The translations under genes and the position numbers were made by a program. The notes beneath the pieces are model-generated. The model ran no database searches, was not told the DNA's origin, and was given only the letters and a program-made list of their open reading frames with translations. This document shows positions 37,654-45,439 of a DNA stretch of 64,000 nucleotides, piece by piece. Each line of letters opens with the position of its first letter. Within the stretch, counting starts at the first letter, position 1. The DNA is from a virus. The DNA is taken from the IMG/VR virus record IMGVR_UViG_3300035212_003113, positions 1-64,000 of that record; one strand, given 5' to 3'.

Positions 37654-37725
37654 ATGTGGTGGATTGCAGTTGCACTAGTTGGGATTGAGATAGTTATAGC
37701 CATGTTGTTTCCGAGGCAGCAATGA
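37654..37725 (+). CDS. 23-residue membrane peptide
   Basis: MWWIAVALVGIEIVIAMLFP RQQ: one membrane helix. It begins eight bases after GGAG and overlaps the next ATG (ATGA). Comparable to the 35-residue peptide at 10006. Confidence 0.5.
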   Translation: MWWIAVALVGIEIVIAMLFPRQQ

Positions 37726-38033
37726 AGCCCTTGCCGTGTCATTATTGTGGCAACCGCGATGTACAATACATTGAAGTTCAGCCGGACTATGAATTTAGCT
37801 TCGGGCCCGGTGGCTTTTCAGAGTTCCATATTACCTGTACACAGTGTGGTCTACGGGGCGGGTCTGCTTCGCTGCGAGACGTTCCAAGACCACGCGTAAC
37901 CAGCAAGTACAGGGTTAATACTTGGATGGGTACGTTTCCTGTAGAAGACTATGAACCGCAGGATACTGACGCAGAAATCCGGCGGATTGCTATTGAGAAA
38001 TGGAATGCGATGCCTGCCCGCTATGGCAGGTGA
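37722..38033 (+). CDS. Lar-like zinc-finger restriction-alleviation protein family
   Basis: 103 residues. MKPLPCHYCGNRDVQYIEVQ and ITCTQCGLRGGSASL form a CxxC...CxxC ribbon, and the end EIRRIAIEKWNAMPAR matches the 'A-I-x-x-W-N-x-R' C-terminus of the phage Lar/zinc-ribbon family. Lar alleviates host restriction in Rac prophage; family assignment here is by pattern and the same role is not assured. Confidence 0.78.
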   Translation: MKPLPCHYCGNRDVQYIEVQPDYEFSFGPGGFSEFHITCTQCGLRGGSASLRDVPRPRVTSKYRVNTWMGTFPVEDYEPQDTDAEIRRIAIEKWNAMPARYGR

Positions 38034-38079
38034 AGCCGCCCCTAAAGCCCGCCCCCGCCGATCCTGCTGACCGAGCCCC
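38034..38079 (+). repeat. Dispersed hairpin element, copy 11 (weak stem)
   Basis: GCCCCTAAAGCCC core with little stem pairing, then CGATCCTGCTGACCGAGCC. Follows the Lar-like gene stop by one base; the conserved CCTAAAG and GATCCTG blocks are kept although the stem is poor. Confidence 0.75.
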
Positions 38080-38140
38080 GCAGCATCGCGGCGCTGTCCG
38101 TAAACAAGTAAACGCAAAAGCTAGCAAAGGATACTTCTTC

Positions 38141-38323
38141 TTGGCCAAGGTTAATTTTCTCGAGCTTGATGACGACGGTTTCTTTCCCCAGGATCGCCCC
38201 CGCTTCCGGGTGAAGGCGCCCAAGCGCAATATGCCGTGTACCTGCTGTGGTACGCCAAACCGCCTGACTGATGCCGAGTACACTACGGGCATCTCTTGTG
38301 AAGAGTGCGAGGAAGATGGATGA
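38141..38323 (+). CDS. Small zinc-ribbon protein (paralogue of 3019-3231)
   Basis: 60 residues from a TTG at 38141, nine bases after AAAGGAT; the frame is open further upstream through the hairpin element. Acidic start (MAKVNFLELDDDGFF) and C-terminal MPCTCCGTPNRLTDAEYTTG then CEEC. The PNRLT-x-A-D/E segment and cysteine spacing match the paralogue. Start uncertain. Confidence 0.65.
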   Translation: MAKVNFLELDDDGFFPQDRPRFRVKAPKRNMPCTCCGTPNRLTDAEYTTGISCEECEEDG

Positions 38324-38526
38324 GACCTCTCTCTGATCGCCTGAGCTACTGTGAGCCCGGTGAAGACGGCAGCGGCATTACCGTTACGGTAACTGTTGCA
38401 GAAGCAATTGAGCGACAGCGTGCGGCCTTGGCTGCCTCCAAGGTGGCTCGTCCTGGCTTTCAGTATGAGAGTGATGAGCAAGCTCTGGAAGATTTTATTA
38501 CCATTCATTGGGCATGGTGGGAGTGA
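38320..38526 (+). CDS. Hypothetical protein
   Basis: 68 residues from the ATG at 38320 overlapping the prior stop (MRPLSDRLSYCEPGEDGSGI). Ends LEDFITIHWAWWE, which resembles the 'L-x-x-F-I-x-x-H-W-A' C-terminus of a common phage family. Function unknown. Confidence 0.65.
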   Translation: MRPLSDRLSYCEPGEDGSGITVTVTVAEAIERQRAALAASKVARPGFQYESDEQALEDFITIHWAWWE

Positions 38527-38528
38527 TT

Positions 38529-38696
38529 ATGCGAATACTGGTAGGTGCTGCGTTGTTGCTTAGCGGCTGCGTTGATGAGCAGCAGGCAGCTGCCTGCTCT
38601 GCCGCTTGCGCTCCCTATCTCGTTTTGTCTAGCGACTATCAAGGCAAGTGCCTGTGTGATATGCGCTGCAAGCAGGTTGAGTCCGGAAGCAAATGA
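38529..38696 (+). CDS. Small lipoprotein, cysteine-rich
   Basis: 55 residues from the ATG at 38529. MRILVGAALLLSGCVDEQQA is a short signal with a perfect lipobox (LLSGC, Cys at ~14). The mature part has five more cysteines (AAACSAACAPYLVL, CLCDMRCKQ). Predicted to be anchored to a membrane; possibly a spanin-like or exclusion lipoprotein, not provable. Confidence 0.7.
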   Translation: MRILVGAALLLSGCVDEQQAAACSAACAPYLVLSSDYQGKCLCDMRCKQVESGSK

Positions 38697-38908
38697 AGTT
38701 ATATCGATATTATATAACTGGCATTTCATCTCCTGGTGGCAAGAAAGGCCTAAGCACAATTCCCTTTGACGAACTTTGCAGCTGCATTCGTATGCTGGCT
38801 AGCAAGCACGATCCCGAGCAGCTCCTGCGAGACGCCGGCAATCTGCTGCCTGGCCAGTATATGTATGCGCAGAACGTCGGCTGGATAATCTGCCTTTCTA
38901 TTTGCTAG
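38693..38908 (+). CDS. Hypothetical protein
   Basis: 71 residues (MKLYRYYITGISSPGGKKGL). Contains DELCSCIRMLASKHDPEQLL and ends YMYAQNVGWIICLSIC. Four-base overlap with the lipoprotein gene. No family recognised. Confidence 0.58.
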   Translation: MKLYRYYITGISSPGGKKGLSTIPFDELCSCIRMLASKHDPEQLLRDAGNLLPGQYMYAQNVGWIICLSIC

Positions 38909-38914
38909 GGATAT

Positions 38915-39202
38915 ATGAAGCTCGATCACGCGGAAATGAGCATTGCAATTGCTGCTTCTGACTGGGAGGCGGTTAAGCGATTGATGCTCAAGTACTCTGG
39001 CATGAAGCATTTGTCTCACACTAAAACATTTCCAGATATTATATGGGATGACAATGATAATCGTGCAATCGTCTGCGCGTCTGATTGGCAGAGGGTTGTG
39101 CGCTGGAGTAGTGATCACGGCTTTATTAGCACAGGCTATGCGTGGACTTATACTGCGTTTCAAATCCGCATCGGCAAGAAGTGGTGGGATACAAACGCAT
39201 GA
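38915..39202 (+). CDS. YxW-GF family protein
   Basis: 95 residues: MKLDHAEMSIAIAASDWEAV, KRLMLKYSGMKHL, VVRWSSDHGFIST (residues ~63-75). Four-base overlap with the next member. Confidence 0.78.
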   Translation: MKLDHAEMSIAIAASDWEAVKRLMLKYSGMKHLSHTKTFPDIIWDDNDNRAIVCASDWQRVVRWSSDHGFISTGYAWTYTAFQIRIGKKWWDTNA

Positions 39203-39498
39203 AGCTAGATGAGGCCGAGATCCGACTTGCACTGGATGCGAGAGATATTCGCGCTGCCGCAGGCGTTATCCTGCGACACTTCTCTATAGATGCCGACTTG
39301 CGTCGCTATGTCATCTCGAGCAAGGAAGGTGTCGGAATAAGCATGATGCCTAGCGAGCCAGTGCTGGCGATCTATTTTTTAGAAGGCGGCTTTGCGCTGT
39401 GGTCCGCCGATGATGGCTTTGTGCGGGATGAAACCAAATACACCTACATGTTCAAAGGCCATATAAGGCTAGAGGAGAGCTATGGCGACAATGTCTAG
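39199..39498 (+). CDS. YxW-GF family protein
   Basis: 99 residues from the ATG at 39199: MKLDEAEIRLALDARDIRAA, AGVILRHFSIDAD, FALWSADDGFVRD, ending IRLEESYGDNV. Overlaps the next gene by 17 bases. Confidence 0.78.
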   Translation: MKLDEAEIRLALDARDIRAAAGVILRHFSIDADLRRYVISSKEGVGISMMPSEPVLAIYFLEGGFALWSADDGFVRDETKYTYMFKGHIRLEESYGDNV

Positions 39499-39763
39499 CG
39501 CTGAGACGCGCCCGCGCTTCTCTCACGACTGCGACCGGTGTTGCTTCACGGGCCATTACACTGCAGAAGGCAGGGAAGTAGATGGCTGGTTTTGCGCAGG
39601 CGCTGTTCTAGGTGGATCTATTATTTTGCGGTACGGGGATGACCCGCCTGACTATAGCAGTATCCCTCTTGTCGTAGCAATGAATTGTATTGATGATCAC
39701 CTAGATTCATACCGCCGCGTTCTAGCTGATTATAATAAGATGAGGCAGACGCCCCGGCCCTAA
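39482..39763 (+). CDS. Hypothetical cysteine-containing protein
   Basis: 93 residues (MATMSSAETRPRFSHDCDRC). FSHDCDRCCFTGHYTAEGRE resembles the 'HDCDxCxFLG' zinc-finger start of small phage proteins, followed by DGWFCAGAVLGGSIILRYGD. The stop is the TAA inside CCTAAAG of hairpin element copy 12. Confidence 0.7.
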   Translation: MATMSSAETRPRFSHDCDRCCFTGHYTAEGREVDGWFCAGAVLGGSIILRYGDDPPDYSSIPLVVAMNCIDDHLDSYRRVLADYNKMRQTPRP

Positions 39764-39797
39764 AGCCGGGGACCGCCGATCCTGAAGGCCGAACCCC
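39750..39797 (+). repeat. Dispersed hairpin element, copy 12
   Basis: CCCCGGC-CCTAAA-GCCGGGG, a seven-bp stem, then CGATCCTGAAGGCCGAACC. Supplies the stop codon of the upstream gene; the next ATG is 16 bases on. Confidence 0.88.
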
Positions 39798-39812
39798 CGA
39801 CCCGGAGACGCA

Positions 39813-39980
39813 ATGAAGCGCAGTATTACTCTAGTTATTGATTTCGAGCTTGATGTAGATGACGAGCACGAGTCACAGGCCATCAAGGATGCTATGGTTG
39901 ATTTCTACACTGATCAGGCATCGCTCACTGCTTATGATTCGCCAGTAACAGACTTCAATGTAACGGCAACTATTAACTAA
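39813..39980 (+). CDS. Hypothetical small acidic protein
   Basis: 55 residues (MKRSITLVIDFELDVDDEHE), acidic, strand-helix-strand (QAIKDAMVDFYTDQA, TDFNVTATIN). Good ribosome site CCCGGAGACGCA. Too short for most gene finders but clearly patterned. Confidence 0.62.
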   Translation: MKRSITLVIDFELDVDDEHESQAIKDAMVDFYTDQASLTAYDSPVTDFNVTATIN

Positions 39981-39990
39981 AAGGATTGCC

Positions 39991-40128
39991 ATGCTCACAG
40001 CAATGCTTGCCATTCTTCTGCACGCATTTAGCCCCGTCCTTGCGAATGCTCTGCGTGTAAGGGAACCGCATATCGTTTGCTATCAGATTGGCGATAATCA
40101 GTACAGCTGTGATGCTTACTGGGAATAA
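39991..40128 (+). CDS. 45-residue exported peptide
   Basis: MLTAMLAILLHAFSPVLANA is a signal-peptide-like segment with an A-x-A cleavage pattern, followed by LRVREPHIVCYQIGDNQYSC DAYWE with two cysteines. AAGGATTGCC precedes the ATG. Probably exported and disulfide-bonded; function unknown. Confidence 0.58.
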   Translation: MLTAMLAILLHAFSPVLANALRVREPHIVCYQIGDNQYSCDAYWE

Positions 40129-40138
40129 AGGAAATAGC

Positions 40139-40402
40139 ATGGCAAAATATACAGCAAGTCGTATTCGAGATATTTCTGGACTCGGTACAAAAATCCTTTG
40201 GGAGCTGTGCCCGCCCCTTGATGGCAGCGCTTATGTCATCACATCGGCAGTAGTTGTGCCGTTCACTGGTCCAGAGACATACGTATTCCCTGCTACGCCT
40301 ACTGGAGAGATTGTAAGCTGGGAAGAGCTGAAGGGCTCGTACCGAGGCGGACTCTCAGCGGAAGAAGCTATTATAGGTGCTGGCTACAAGCCAGTAGAAT
40401 AA
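40139..40402 (+). CDS. Hypothetical protein
   Basis: 87 residues from the ATG at 40139 (MAKYTASRIRDISGLGTKIL), AAGGAAATAGC upstream. SAYVITSAVVVPFTGPETYV and FPATPTGEIVSWEELKGSYR. The 'ETYVFPATxxGxIxxWxELxGSxRGxxxxxEAL' pattern is shared with small phage proteins, as I recall. Function unknown. Confidence 0.68.
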   Translation: MAKYTASRIRDISGLGTKILWELCPPLDGSAYVITSAVVVPFTGPETYVFPATPTGEIVSWEELKGSYRGGLSAEEAIIGAGYKPVE

Positions 40403-40413
40403 CGGAGAACGCA

Positions 40414-40602
40414 ATGGAAGGCACTGCCGACAAGCAACTGGAAGCAGCAAATAAAAAGATTGAGCTGTTGGAAAGCCAAGTGGATAGACTGAAGGAAGTA
40501 ATTCTTCAGATCGCATGGGAGCTGGATATGCGAACAAAGCATACCTATATCACGAAGAAGGAAGAGGAATTTCTTCAGAAGCGCAATCGTCCTAGCAAGT
40601 GA
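40414..40602 (+). CDS. Coiled-coil protein
   Basis: 62 residues (MEGTADKQLEAANKKIELLE), a single long coiled coil (LESQVDRLKEVILQIAWELD) with a charged tail. Likely dimeric. AACGGAGAACGCA precedes the ATG. Confidence 0.6.
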   Translation: MEGTADKQLEAANKKIELLESQVDRLKEVILQIAWELDMRTKHTYITKKEEEFLQKRNRPSK

Positions 40603-40626
40603 TTCATCAGTCTAAGCGGACACGGC

Positions 40627-40673
40627 GCGTCGGCCCTAAACCCCGCACCGCCCGATCCCGAACGGCGGCGACC
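40627..40673 (+). repeat. Dispersed hairpin element, copy 13 (diverged)
   Basis: GGCCCTAAACCCCGC then CGATCCCGAACGGCGGCGACC. The stem is mostly lost and CCTGA is CCCGA, but spacing and blocks are recognisable. Confidence 0.72.
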
Positions 40674-40707
40674 CCGCCACGCAGAATACCTAACCAGGAG
40701 CATAGTA

Positions 40708-41139
40708 ATGGTTCAGAGCATTGGTGGTCTTTCTCCTATTGAACTCGTTGCCCTCTCGCGTCTCAAGGCTGACGACGCACGGGATGCCGTGTCGCCAGGC
40801 AATCATGTTGTCGACTTCACTGTCCGAGTTCAGGGTGCCGTGAAGATCGGCGAAGATACCGAGAAGGCACCTACCGCCCGCCTTCCTCATCTTGCGGTCA
40901 TGGCACTCTTTATCCAGCGTATGGGCTTCCAGCGTGAGGCAGCGACGTCCGTGCTGCTTAGTTGTATGCATGATGCAATCGCCATGGACAAGAATGCTCG
41001 CGATACGCTGCTGGAAAATTTTCCAGAGATTGCTACTTGCGAGGAGAGCCTGCGCACTATGATGGCCAGCCTTCCTCCTATCCGTGAGCGTGGCCATGTC
41101 ACGGTCAAGCTGGCCGTGCAGCAGGTTGATCCTGCATGA
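40708..41139 (+). CDS. Hypothetical protein
   Basis: 143 residues (MVQSIGGLSPIELVALSRLK). RARLPHLAVMALFIQRMGFQ-type helix, and late LPPIRERGHVTVKLAVQQVD. Helical N- and C-terminal segments around a beta hairpin (VVDFTVRVQGAVKIGEDTEK). Codon use looks more GC-rich at third positions than its neighbours, like the moxR gene. Function unknown. Confidence 0.65.
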   Translation: MVQSIGGLSPIELVALSRLKADDARDAVSPGNHVVDFTVRVQGAVKIGEDTEKAPTARLPHLAVMALFIQRMGFQREAATSVLLSCMHDAIAMDKNARDTLLENFPEIATCEESLRTMMASLPPIRERGHVTVKLAVQQVDPA

Positions 41140-41438
41140 GATATATGGATACGAAGTTCTGCGAGGCGTGCGATCAGGACTATGATTGGGCTGCGCCCGA
41201 ATGTCCTGGTTGCGCTTCTCGCAGGGCTTGGGAAGAGCAAGCGGTCAAACTGCGAGCGCTGCGAAAGGCCGCGCTCAGCGCTCTATCTGAGCTTGCCATC
41301 TTGCCAAGCTACCTTGATGCGCCAGATACCGACTGGCCTAATCTTGGATTAAAGGTGCTTGCCAAAGGTCATCGCAAAGCTCATGCCGAACTTGCAGAGG
41401 CGCTAGCTGCGTTCGATGCCCCGGCTGATAAGGAGTAG
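41136..41438 (+). CDS. Hypothetical zinc-ribbon protein
   Basis: 100 residues. MRYMDTKFCEACDQDYDWAA with PECPGCASRR gives a CxxC...CxxC ribbon, then a helical body (LRALRKAALSALSELAILPS, RKAHAELAEALAAF). Overlaps the previous stop by four bases. Confidence 0.65.
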   Translation: MRYMDTKFCEACDQDYDWAAPECPGCASRRAWEEQAVKLRALRKAALSALSELAILPSYLDAPDTDWPNLGLKVLAKGHRKAHAELAEALAAFDAPADKE

Positions 41439-41439
41439 C

Positions 41440-41772
41440 ATGGGAAAATTTACTCCGGGCCCATGGCAAGTGCACACCGACAAGGCAGAAGACGGCACGC
41501 CTTATATCCAAGTCTATCAGCGCCATCCCGATGGTTTTCATATAACCATCTGTACAATGGGCTGTAGCGACGGTGAAGCCTGGGGCGGTTATGTCGGCGA
41601 GGAAGAAGACGCTCGCCTTATTGCTGCCGCCCCTGCTCTGCTGCGAGCATGCAAGTCTACCCTGAGCGATCTAGAGGATCGCATTTTGGATGTGGATTCT
41701 CCCGGCACGCGACAAACCATGCAGGCAGAAATAAATTATCTTCGGCGAGTAATTGCTGAGGCAGAGGGCTAG
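41440..41772 (+). CDS. 'TPGPW...ARLIAAAPxLL' phage family protein
   Basis: 110 residues from the ATG at 41440, one base after the previous stop. MGKFTPGPWQVHTDKAEDGT opens it, with EEEDARLIAAAPALLRACKS near residue 65 and a final helix (INYLRRVIAEAEG). This start and the A-R-L-I-A-A-A-P block are hallmarks of a very common phage/bacterial family of unknown function. Confidence 0.82.
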   Translation: MGKFTPGPWQVHTDKAEDGTPYIQVYQRHPDGFHITICTMGCSDGEAWGGYVGEEEDARLIAAAPALLRACKSTLSDLEDRILDVDSPGTRQTMQAEINYLRRVIAEAEG

Positions 41773-41775
41773 CGC

Positions 41776-42057
41776 TTGAAGCTTGAATCCTACTTGATGC
41801 GCGAGGCTTTCCGGCAGAGCAATTGGGATTCTGCGACGCGCATGTTATGCCGAGCTGTTGGGCTTTCTGAGGAGGCGGTCTTAGGTATAATTAAGAAGCC
41901 GTTCGTAGATGATGCCCGAGGGCCAGACGAGAGCATATCCATAATCATTGGTGGAACCTATGCCTACTGGGATTCTTCCGAAGGCTTTGGACTTATATCT
42001 TTTCAGAAAAACGTACAGGGCCCCTCGATAAGGATATATAGGCGTGAAGCTGATTAA
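41776..42057 (+). CDS. YxW-GF family protein
   Basis: 93 residues from TTG: LKLESYLMREAFRQSNWDSA, TRMLCRAVGLSEE, AYWDSSEGFGLIS (residues ~62-74), ending SIRIYRREAD. Overlaps the next member by 14 bases. Confidence 0.78.
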   Translation: MKLESYLMREAFRQSNWDSATRMLCRAVGLSEEAVLGIIKKPFVDDARGPDESISIIIGGTYAYWDSSEGFGLISFQKNVQGPSIRIYRREAD

Positions 42058-42337
42058 CGCAGAAATGATTATTGCAATCGGCGCAGAAGACTGGCATCGC
42101 GCATACGGCATCATGTGCCGGCATTTCCGCACAGAAGAGCAAATCGACCCGCGCATATATGTTAATGAGTCTTTTGCAAATGATCCGCATGTTGTACTAT
42201 TTCAGAACAACATGTCGTACAAGTGGTATCGCGGCATTGGTTTTCTTGAAGATGCGTATCATGCCCCAGAGAGAAGCGCCTCGATGTACATCAGAGTGCC
42301 GCGTAAAAAGCTGTGCACAGCGGGAGGTTGCAATTGA
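42044..42337 (+). CDS. YxW-GF family protein
   Basis: 97 residues from GTG: VKLINAEMIIAIGAEDWHRA, YGIMCRHFRTEEQ, YKWYRGIGFLEDA, ending MYIRVPRKKLCTAGGCN. Family core intact, with a short basic/cysteine tail. Confidence 0.78.
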   Translation: MKLINAEMIIAIGAEDWHRAYGIMCRHFRTEEQIDPRIYVNESFANDPHVVLFQNNMSYKWYRGIGFLEDAYHAPERSASMYIRVPRKKLCTAGGCN

Positions 42338-42549
42338 AGAGTCGGGAAGAAATCATTTTTAGTATGTGCATGACCACAGATCATTCTTTTGGCCTAGTGG
42401 CCGATGATCCAGGTCAGTTCGGCACCCTGTCGCCGGCTGAGCGCCGTGCCATTTGGGATAATATGTCGCAGCTATATGATCATCATGTCGCGCCTCTCGT
42501 TGCAGAGATCGATACGCTGCGAGCAAGCATTGGTCGCAATGATGCCTGA
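42334..42549 (+). CDS. Hypothetical protein
   Basis: 71 residues from a TTG at 42334 overlapping the previous stop (LKSREEIIFSMCMTTDHSFG). PGQFGTLSPAERRAIWDNMS and a terminal helix. Resembles short phage proteins with 'M-C-x-T-x-R-H-D-F-G', recalled from general knowledge. Start uncertain. Confidence 0.6.
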   Translation: MKSREEIIFSMCMTTDHSFGLVADDPGQFGTLSPAERRAIWDNMSQLYDHHVAPLVAEIDTLRASIGRNDA

Positions 42550-42585
42550 ATAGTCTGAATTCATCAGGCACCGGCCAGCTGCTAG

Positions 42586-42633
42586 GCGGCGCCGGGCCTA
42601 AAGCCGGGCCGGGCCGATCCTGAGCGGCGACCG
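42586..42633 (+). repeat. Dispersed hairpin element, copy 14
   Basis: CCGG-GCCTAAAG-CCGG with an outer CGGC/GCCG pairing next to ATCC, then CGATCCTGAGCGGCGACCGG. Directly upstream of the structured leader of the MoxR gene. Confidence 0.86.
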
Positions 42634-42644
42634 GCGGCCACCAC

Positions 42645-42722
42645 GGAGAACGCAGCGAGGCTGCTATACTGGGTCGTACCCAGCGTTCTCCTCTACGGCT
42701 TGCACCGGGTCGGAAGTGCAAG
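42645..42722 (+). promoter_or_regulatory. Structured leader upstream of moxR-like gene
   Basis: GGAGAACGC (42645) pairs with GCGTTCTCC (42683), enclosing CTGGGT/ACCCAG. A second hairpin, CTTGCAC/GTGCAAG, lies at 42699-42722. The gene starts 53 bases later. The leader could hold a cis-acting RNA control element. TATACT inside the first hairpin could be a promoter -10, but no -35 is evident. Confidence 0.5.
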
Positions 42723-42775
42723 TCTCTTAACCCGACCGTCTATGACGCAGAGTAACACTAACCAAGGATAGTCAG

Positions 42776-43939
42776 ATGGATATCTCGCAGCTTGTTGATT
42801 TCGACGCACTTCTCCCGAACACCCAGGCCCGCCTGCTTACTGGCGACGCTGGTCTCGGCAAGTCGAGTATTGTGCGAATGATCGCTCAGAAGCGCGGCAT
42901 GCGGGTTGTCGACCTCCGTCTCTCGGAGCTTGAGCCCGCCGATCTTGTCGGTATGCCTTTCGTCGATAAGCTGGCGGACGGCACTGCTGTTACCCGCTAC
43001 GCTGCCCCGACGTGGTGGTACGATCTCGAGAACGCTGTTCTCTTCCTCGACGAGATCGACCGTGCTCGCGAGGACATGCAGCCTCTCGCCATGCAGCTGA
43101 CTCTCGACCGTCGTGCCGGTGGTCGCAACCTTCCCGACAGCACCATCGTGTTCGCTGCCGGTAACGGTCTGAAGTACCAGACTGCCACGCTTGACCAGGC
43201 GCTCTGCAATCGTTTTGCGATTGTCGACTTTACTCCGACCGCTTCGGAGTGGGTCAGCTGGGCCAGCGATCCTGCCAACGGCGTTCACTCTGCCGTTGTT
43301 CAGTTCATCACGCAACACAAGAATCTTCTGGATATTCCAGAGGGTAAGCGCGGCGTGCCGAACGAGCCTGTTACGAGCCGTCGTAGCTGGACGTTCCTCG
43401 GTCGTACCCTCATGAATCGCGAGGATACCCGCGAGTCGCTGCCAGAGGTTGCTGGTCGTGATAACCGTCTGATGGTTTACTCCGCGCCATTCATCGGCGA
43501 GGTTGCAGCCAACACGTTCTCTAGCTGGGTTCGTGATAACTTCAAGCCGCTGGATATCATGGATATCTTCAACGGCAAGCTGAAGAGCCCCAAGGGCTTC
43601 CAGCTGACGCAGGTTATCCAGGCTCTGCGCGATGTCATGGAGGTGATGAACCGCGATGACATCAAGGACGAGCAGCGTATCAATGCTGCCCTGTTCTACA
43701 GCCGCATGGGTCACGAGCCATTCTCGGCCTTCTTCGAGGCGCTTGATGATCGCCACGGTGATATCATCAACAAGAGCGCCGACCTGAAGGCTGCCGTCCG
43801 TGCCCTGCTTGATGCGAAGGCTAAGATCTACGCCAAGCCAGAGGCTGCTGCCGCTGATGCGACCGCTGCTACGGCCGACGCGACTACGGCTGACGCTAGC
43901 GATGCGGCCAAGAAGGGTCGCAAGAAGAAGAGCGTCTGA
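42776..43939 (+). CDS. MoxR-type AAA+ ATPase
   Basis: 387 residues. Walker A TGDAGLGKSSIVRMI (~22-36), Walker B VLFLDEIDRA (~88-97), sensor 1 STIVFAAGNG (~122-131) and an arginine-finger region LCNRFAIVDF (~143-152), in the AAA_5/MoxR order. MoxR ATPases act as chaperones with a vWA-domain partner, which is the next gene. The C-terminal tail is alanine/threonine-rich and ends KKGRKKKSV. Codon use is strongly biased to C/G third positions, suggesting high expression. Confidence 0.9.
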   Translation: MDISQLVDFDALLPNTQARLLTGDAGLGKSSIVRMIAQKRGMRVVDLRLSELEPADLVGMPFVDKLADGTAVTRYAAPTWWYDLENAVLFLDEIDRAREDMQPLAMQLTLDRRAGGRNLPDSTIVFAAGNGLKYQTATLDQALCNRFAIVDFTPTASEWVSWASDPANGVHSAVVQFITQHKNLLDIPEGKRGVPNEPVTSRRSWTFLGRTLMNREDTRESLPEVAGRDNRLMVYSAPFIGEVAANTFSSWVRDNFKPLDIMDIFNGKLKSPKGFQLTQVIQALRDVMEVMNRDDIKDEQRINAALFYSRMGHEPFSAFFEALDDRHGDIINKSADLKAAVRALLDAKAKIYAKPEAAAADATAATADATTADASDAAKKGRKKKSV

Positions 43940-43961
43940 TCTAATTGGTACCAGGCATATA

Positions 43962-43991
43962 CTGAATACCGGTCAGGTCGCCGGTATTCAG
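43962..43991 (+). other. Perfect 11-bp hairpin between moxR and vWA genes
   Basis: CTGAATACCGG, loop TCAGGTCG, CCGGTATTCAG, followed by ATTTACT. Not a standard terminator (no T-run). It may set the ratio of the two gene products by RNA processing or partial termination. Confidence 0.6.
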
Positions 43992-44020
43992 ATTTACTAA
44001 ACCCTTAACCAAGGAAGATT

Positions 44021-45187
44021 ATGACCTCGCTACTTAATCTCAAGTCACTCTCTACCGGCGAAATTGTAGAGATGACTGACCAAGAGCCGTTCATCGCTTA
44101 CTTCTTTCACCAGTCTTCAATTATCGAAGACGAAGAAATGAAGTTTGCTGCCGGCGTCTTTGTCAAGCACGGCAAGCCAACGCTGCTCATGAACCCGAAG
44201 ATGATGAACTCATTCTCGGTCCGTGAAAAGATTGGCGTTATCGTGCACGAGTATCTGCACGTGGCACTGAGCCACTGCACTACTCGTCTTACCATGGAGC
44301 CTGATCGCCGCAGGACGGAGAACATTGCCAAGGACATGGCAATCAATCAGCTCATCACAGATCCCCAGCATGGCAACTGGGATCTGCCCGAGGGTTGTAT
44401 CTCCCATACCGATCCGCGCTTCAACTTCCCTGCCGGTCTTTCTGCGGAAGAGTATTATGCTCTGATGAAGCAGAAGTTCACCGAGCAGGAGGTCGCCGAT
44501 CAGTTCGGCGATGGCATGGACGATCACTCCGGTTGGTCGGAGGAAGATGACACCACAGGCACGCGAGTTGTGAAGGAAATGGCTCGCCGCTACCTGATGG
44601 GTCGTAACGCTGACCGTGGCCGCACGCTTAAGGCCGGTAGCATGGCCGATTCAATGATTGAAGAAATTCTTTCGGTTGAATCGCATGATATCGACTGGCG
44701 AGCCAAGGCCCGCATGTGGATGGCTCGTATCGCAGACCCTAAGCGCCGCCTCACTTGGAAGCGCTTCAGCAAGCGGTACGGGTTCCCGTTCCAGGGCGAG
44801 AAGACAACTGTCAAGAATAAGATTCTTGCTATTGTCGATACCTCTGGCTCGATGAGCGATTCATATCTCGCTCACATCGGCGGTCAGCTTAACCTGATGA
44901 CGCGCATCATGCAAATTGATGTCGTCTTCTGCGATGCAGATGTTCACGGGAAGATTAAGAAGTTTCGCCCCTCGGCGCAGCTTGCCTTCCCTGGTCGTGG
45001 CGGCACGGACATGCAGCCCGGCTTTGATCTTGCTATCGCAGATGGTTATCGTGGCGTGGTATGCTTTACTGACGGCTACCTGTACCGCGAACCGACCTGT
45101 CCGATTACTACGCTCTGGGTTGTCGTAAACAACGATGGCTTCAAGGCGCCCTTTGGTGATGTTGTCAATGTGAAGTGGAAGGATTGA
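44021..45187 (+). CDS. vWA domain protein with HExxH metallopeptidase-like domain
   Basis: 388 residues. An N-terminal domain contains IVHEYLHVALSHC (~73-85), the HExxH zinc motif. The C-terminal domain begins ILAIVDTSGSMSD (~268-280), a MIDAS metal-binding vWA, with GRGGTDMQPGF (~325-335) and CFTDGYL supplying other MIDAS residues. This two-domain plan matches the DUF2201 family (vWA-like metallopeptidase), known as the usual partner of MoxR ATPases. Target unknown. Confidence 0.88.
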   Translation: MTSLLNLKSLSTGEIVEMTDQEPFIAYFFHQSSIIEDEEMKFAAGVFVKHGKPTLLMNPKMMNSFSVREKIGVIVHEYLHVALSHCTTRLTMEPDRRRTENIAKDMAINQLITDPQHGNWDLPEGCISHTDPRFNFPAGLSAEEYYALMKQKFTEQEVADQFGDGMDDHSGWSEEDDTTGTRVVKEMARRYLMGRNADRGRTLKAGSMADSMIEEILSVESHDIDWRAKARMWMARIADPKRRLTWKRFSKRYGFPFQGEKTTVKNKILAIVDTSGSMSDSYLAHIGGQLNLMTRIMQIDVVFCDADVHGKIKKFRPSAQLAFPGRGGTDMQPGFDLAIADGYRGVVCFTDGYLYREPTCPITTLWVVVNNDGFKAPFGDVVNVKWKD

Positions 45188-45189
45188 AT

Positions 45190-45432
45190 ATGACTCTCTA
45201 TGGTATCATTCGTGAAATGCTCGCTCGTGGTGAACTGACAACAGCGCCAACCTACCATGCCCAAATGGGCAGCGGAGAGGCGCTTGTTTATAACGGCCAG
45301 CCCGTTCGGGTATTTACTGAAGTCAATACGCTGCGCGGCCTCGTGCCGCCTGAGAAGGTGATTGACTTTGATCGGCTTACTGATGTGCTCTGTGATCACG
45401 ACTTTAATGTGATTACGCACGCAGTCAGCTGA
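45190..45432 (+). CDS. Hypothetical protein
   Basis: 80 residues from the ATG at 45190, two bases after the vWA stop (MTLYGIIREMLARGELTTAP). Ends FDRLTDVLCDHDFNVITHAV. Probably co-transcribed with the MoxR/vWA pair; a strong terminator follows. No family recognised. Confidence 0.65.
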   Translation: MTLYGIIREMLARGELTTAPTYHAQMGSGEALVYNGQPVRVFTEVNTLRGLVPPEKVIDFDRLTDVLCDHDFNVITHAVS

Positions 45433-45439
45433 TCCTCGC

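Noticed and set aside
42758-43756. A 332-codon minus-strand frame opposite the MoxR gene
   Set aside because: It is an antisense shadow produced by the strong C/G third-position bias of the MoxR gene.
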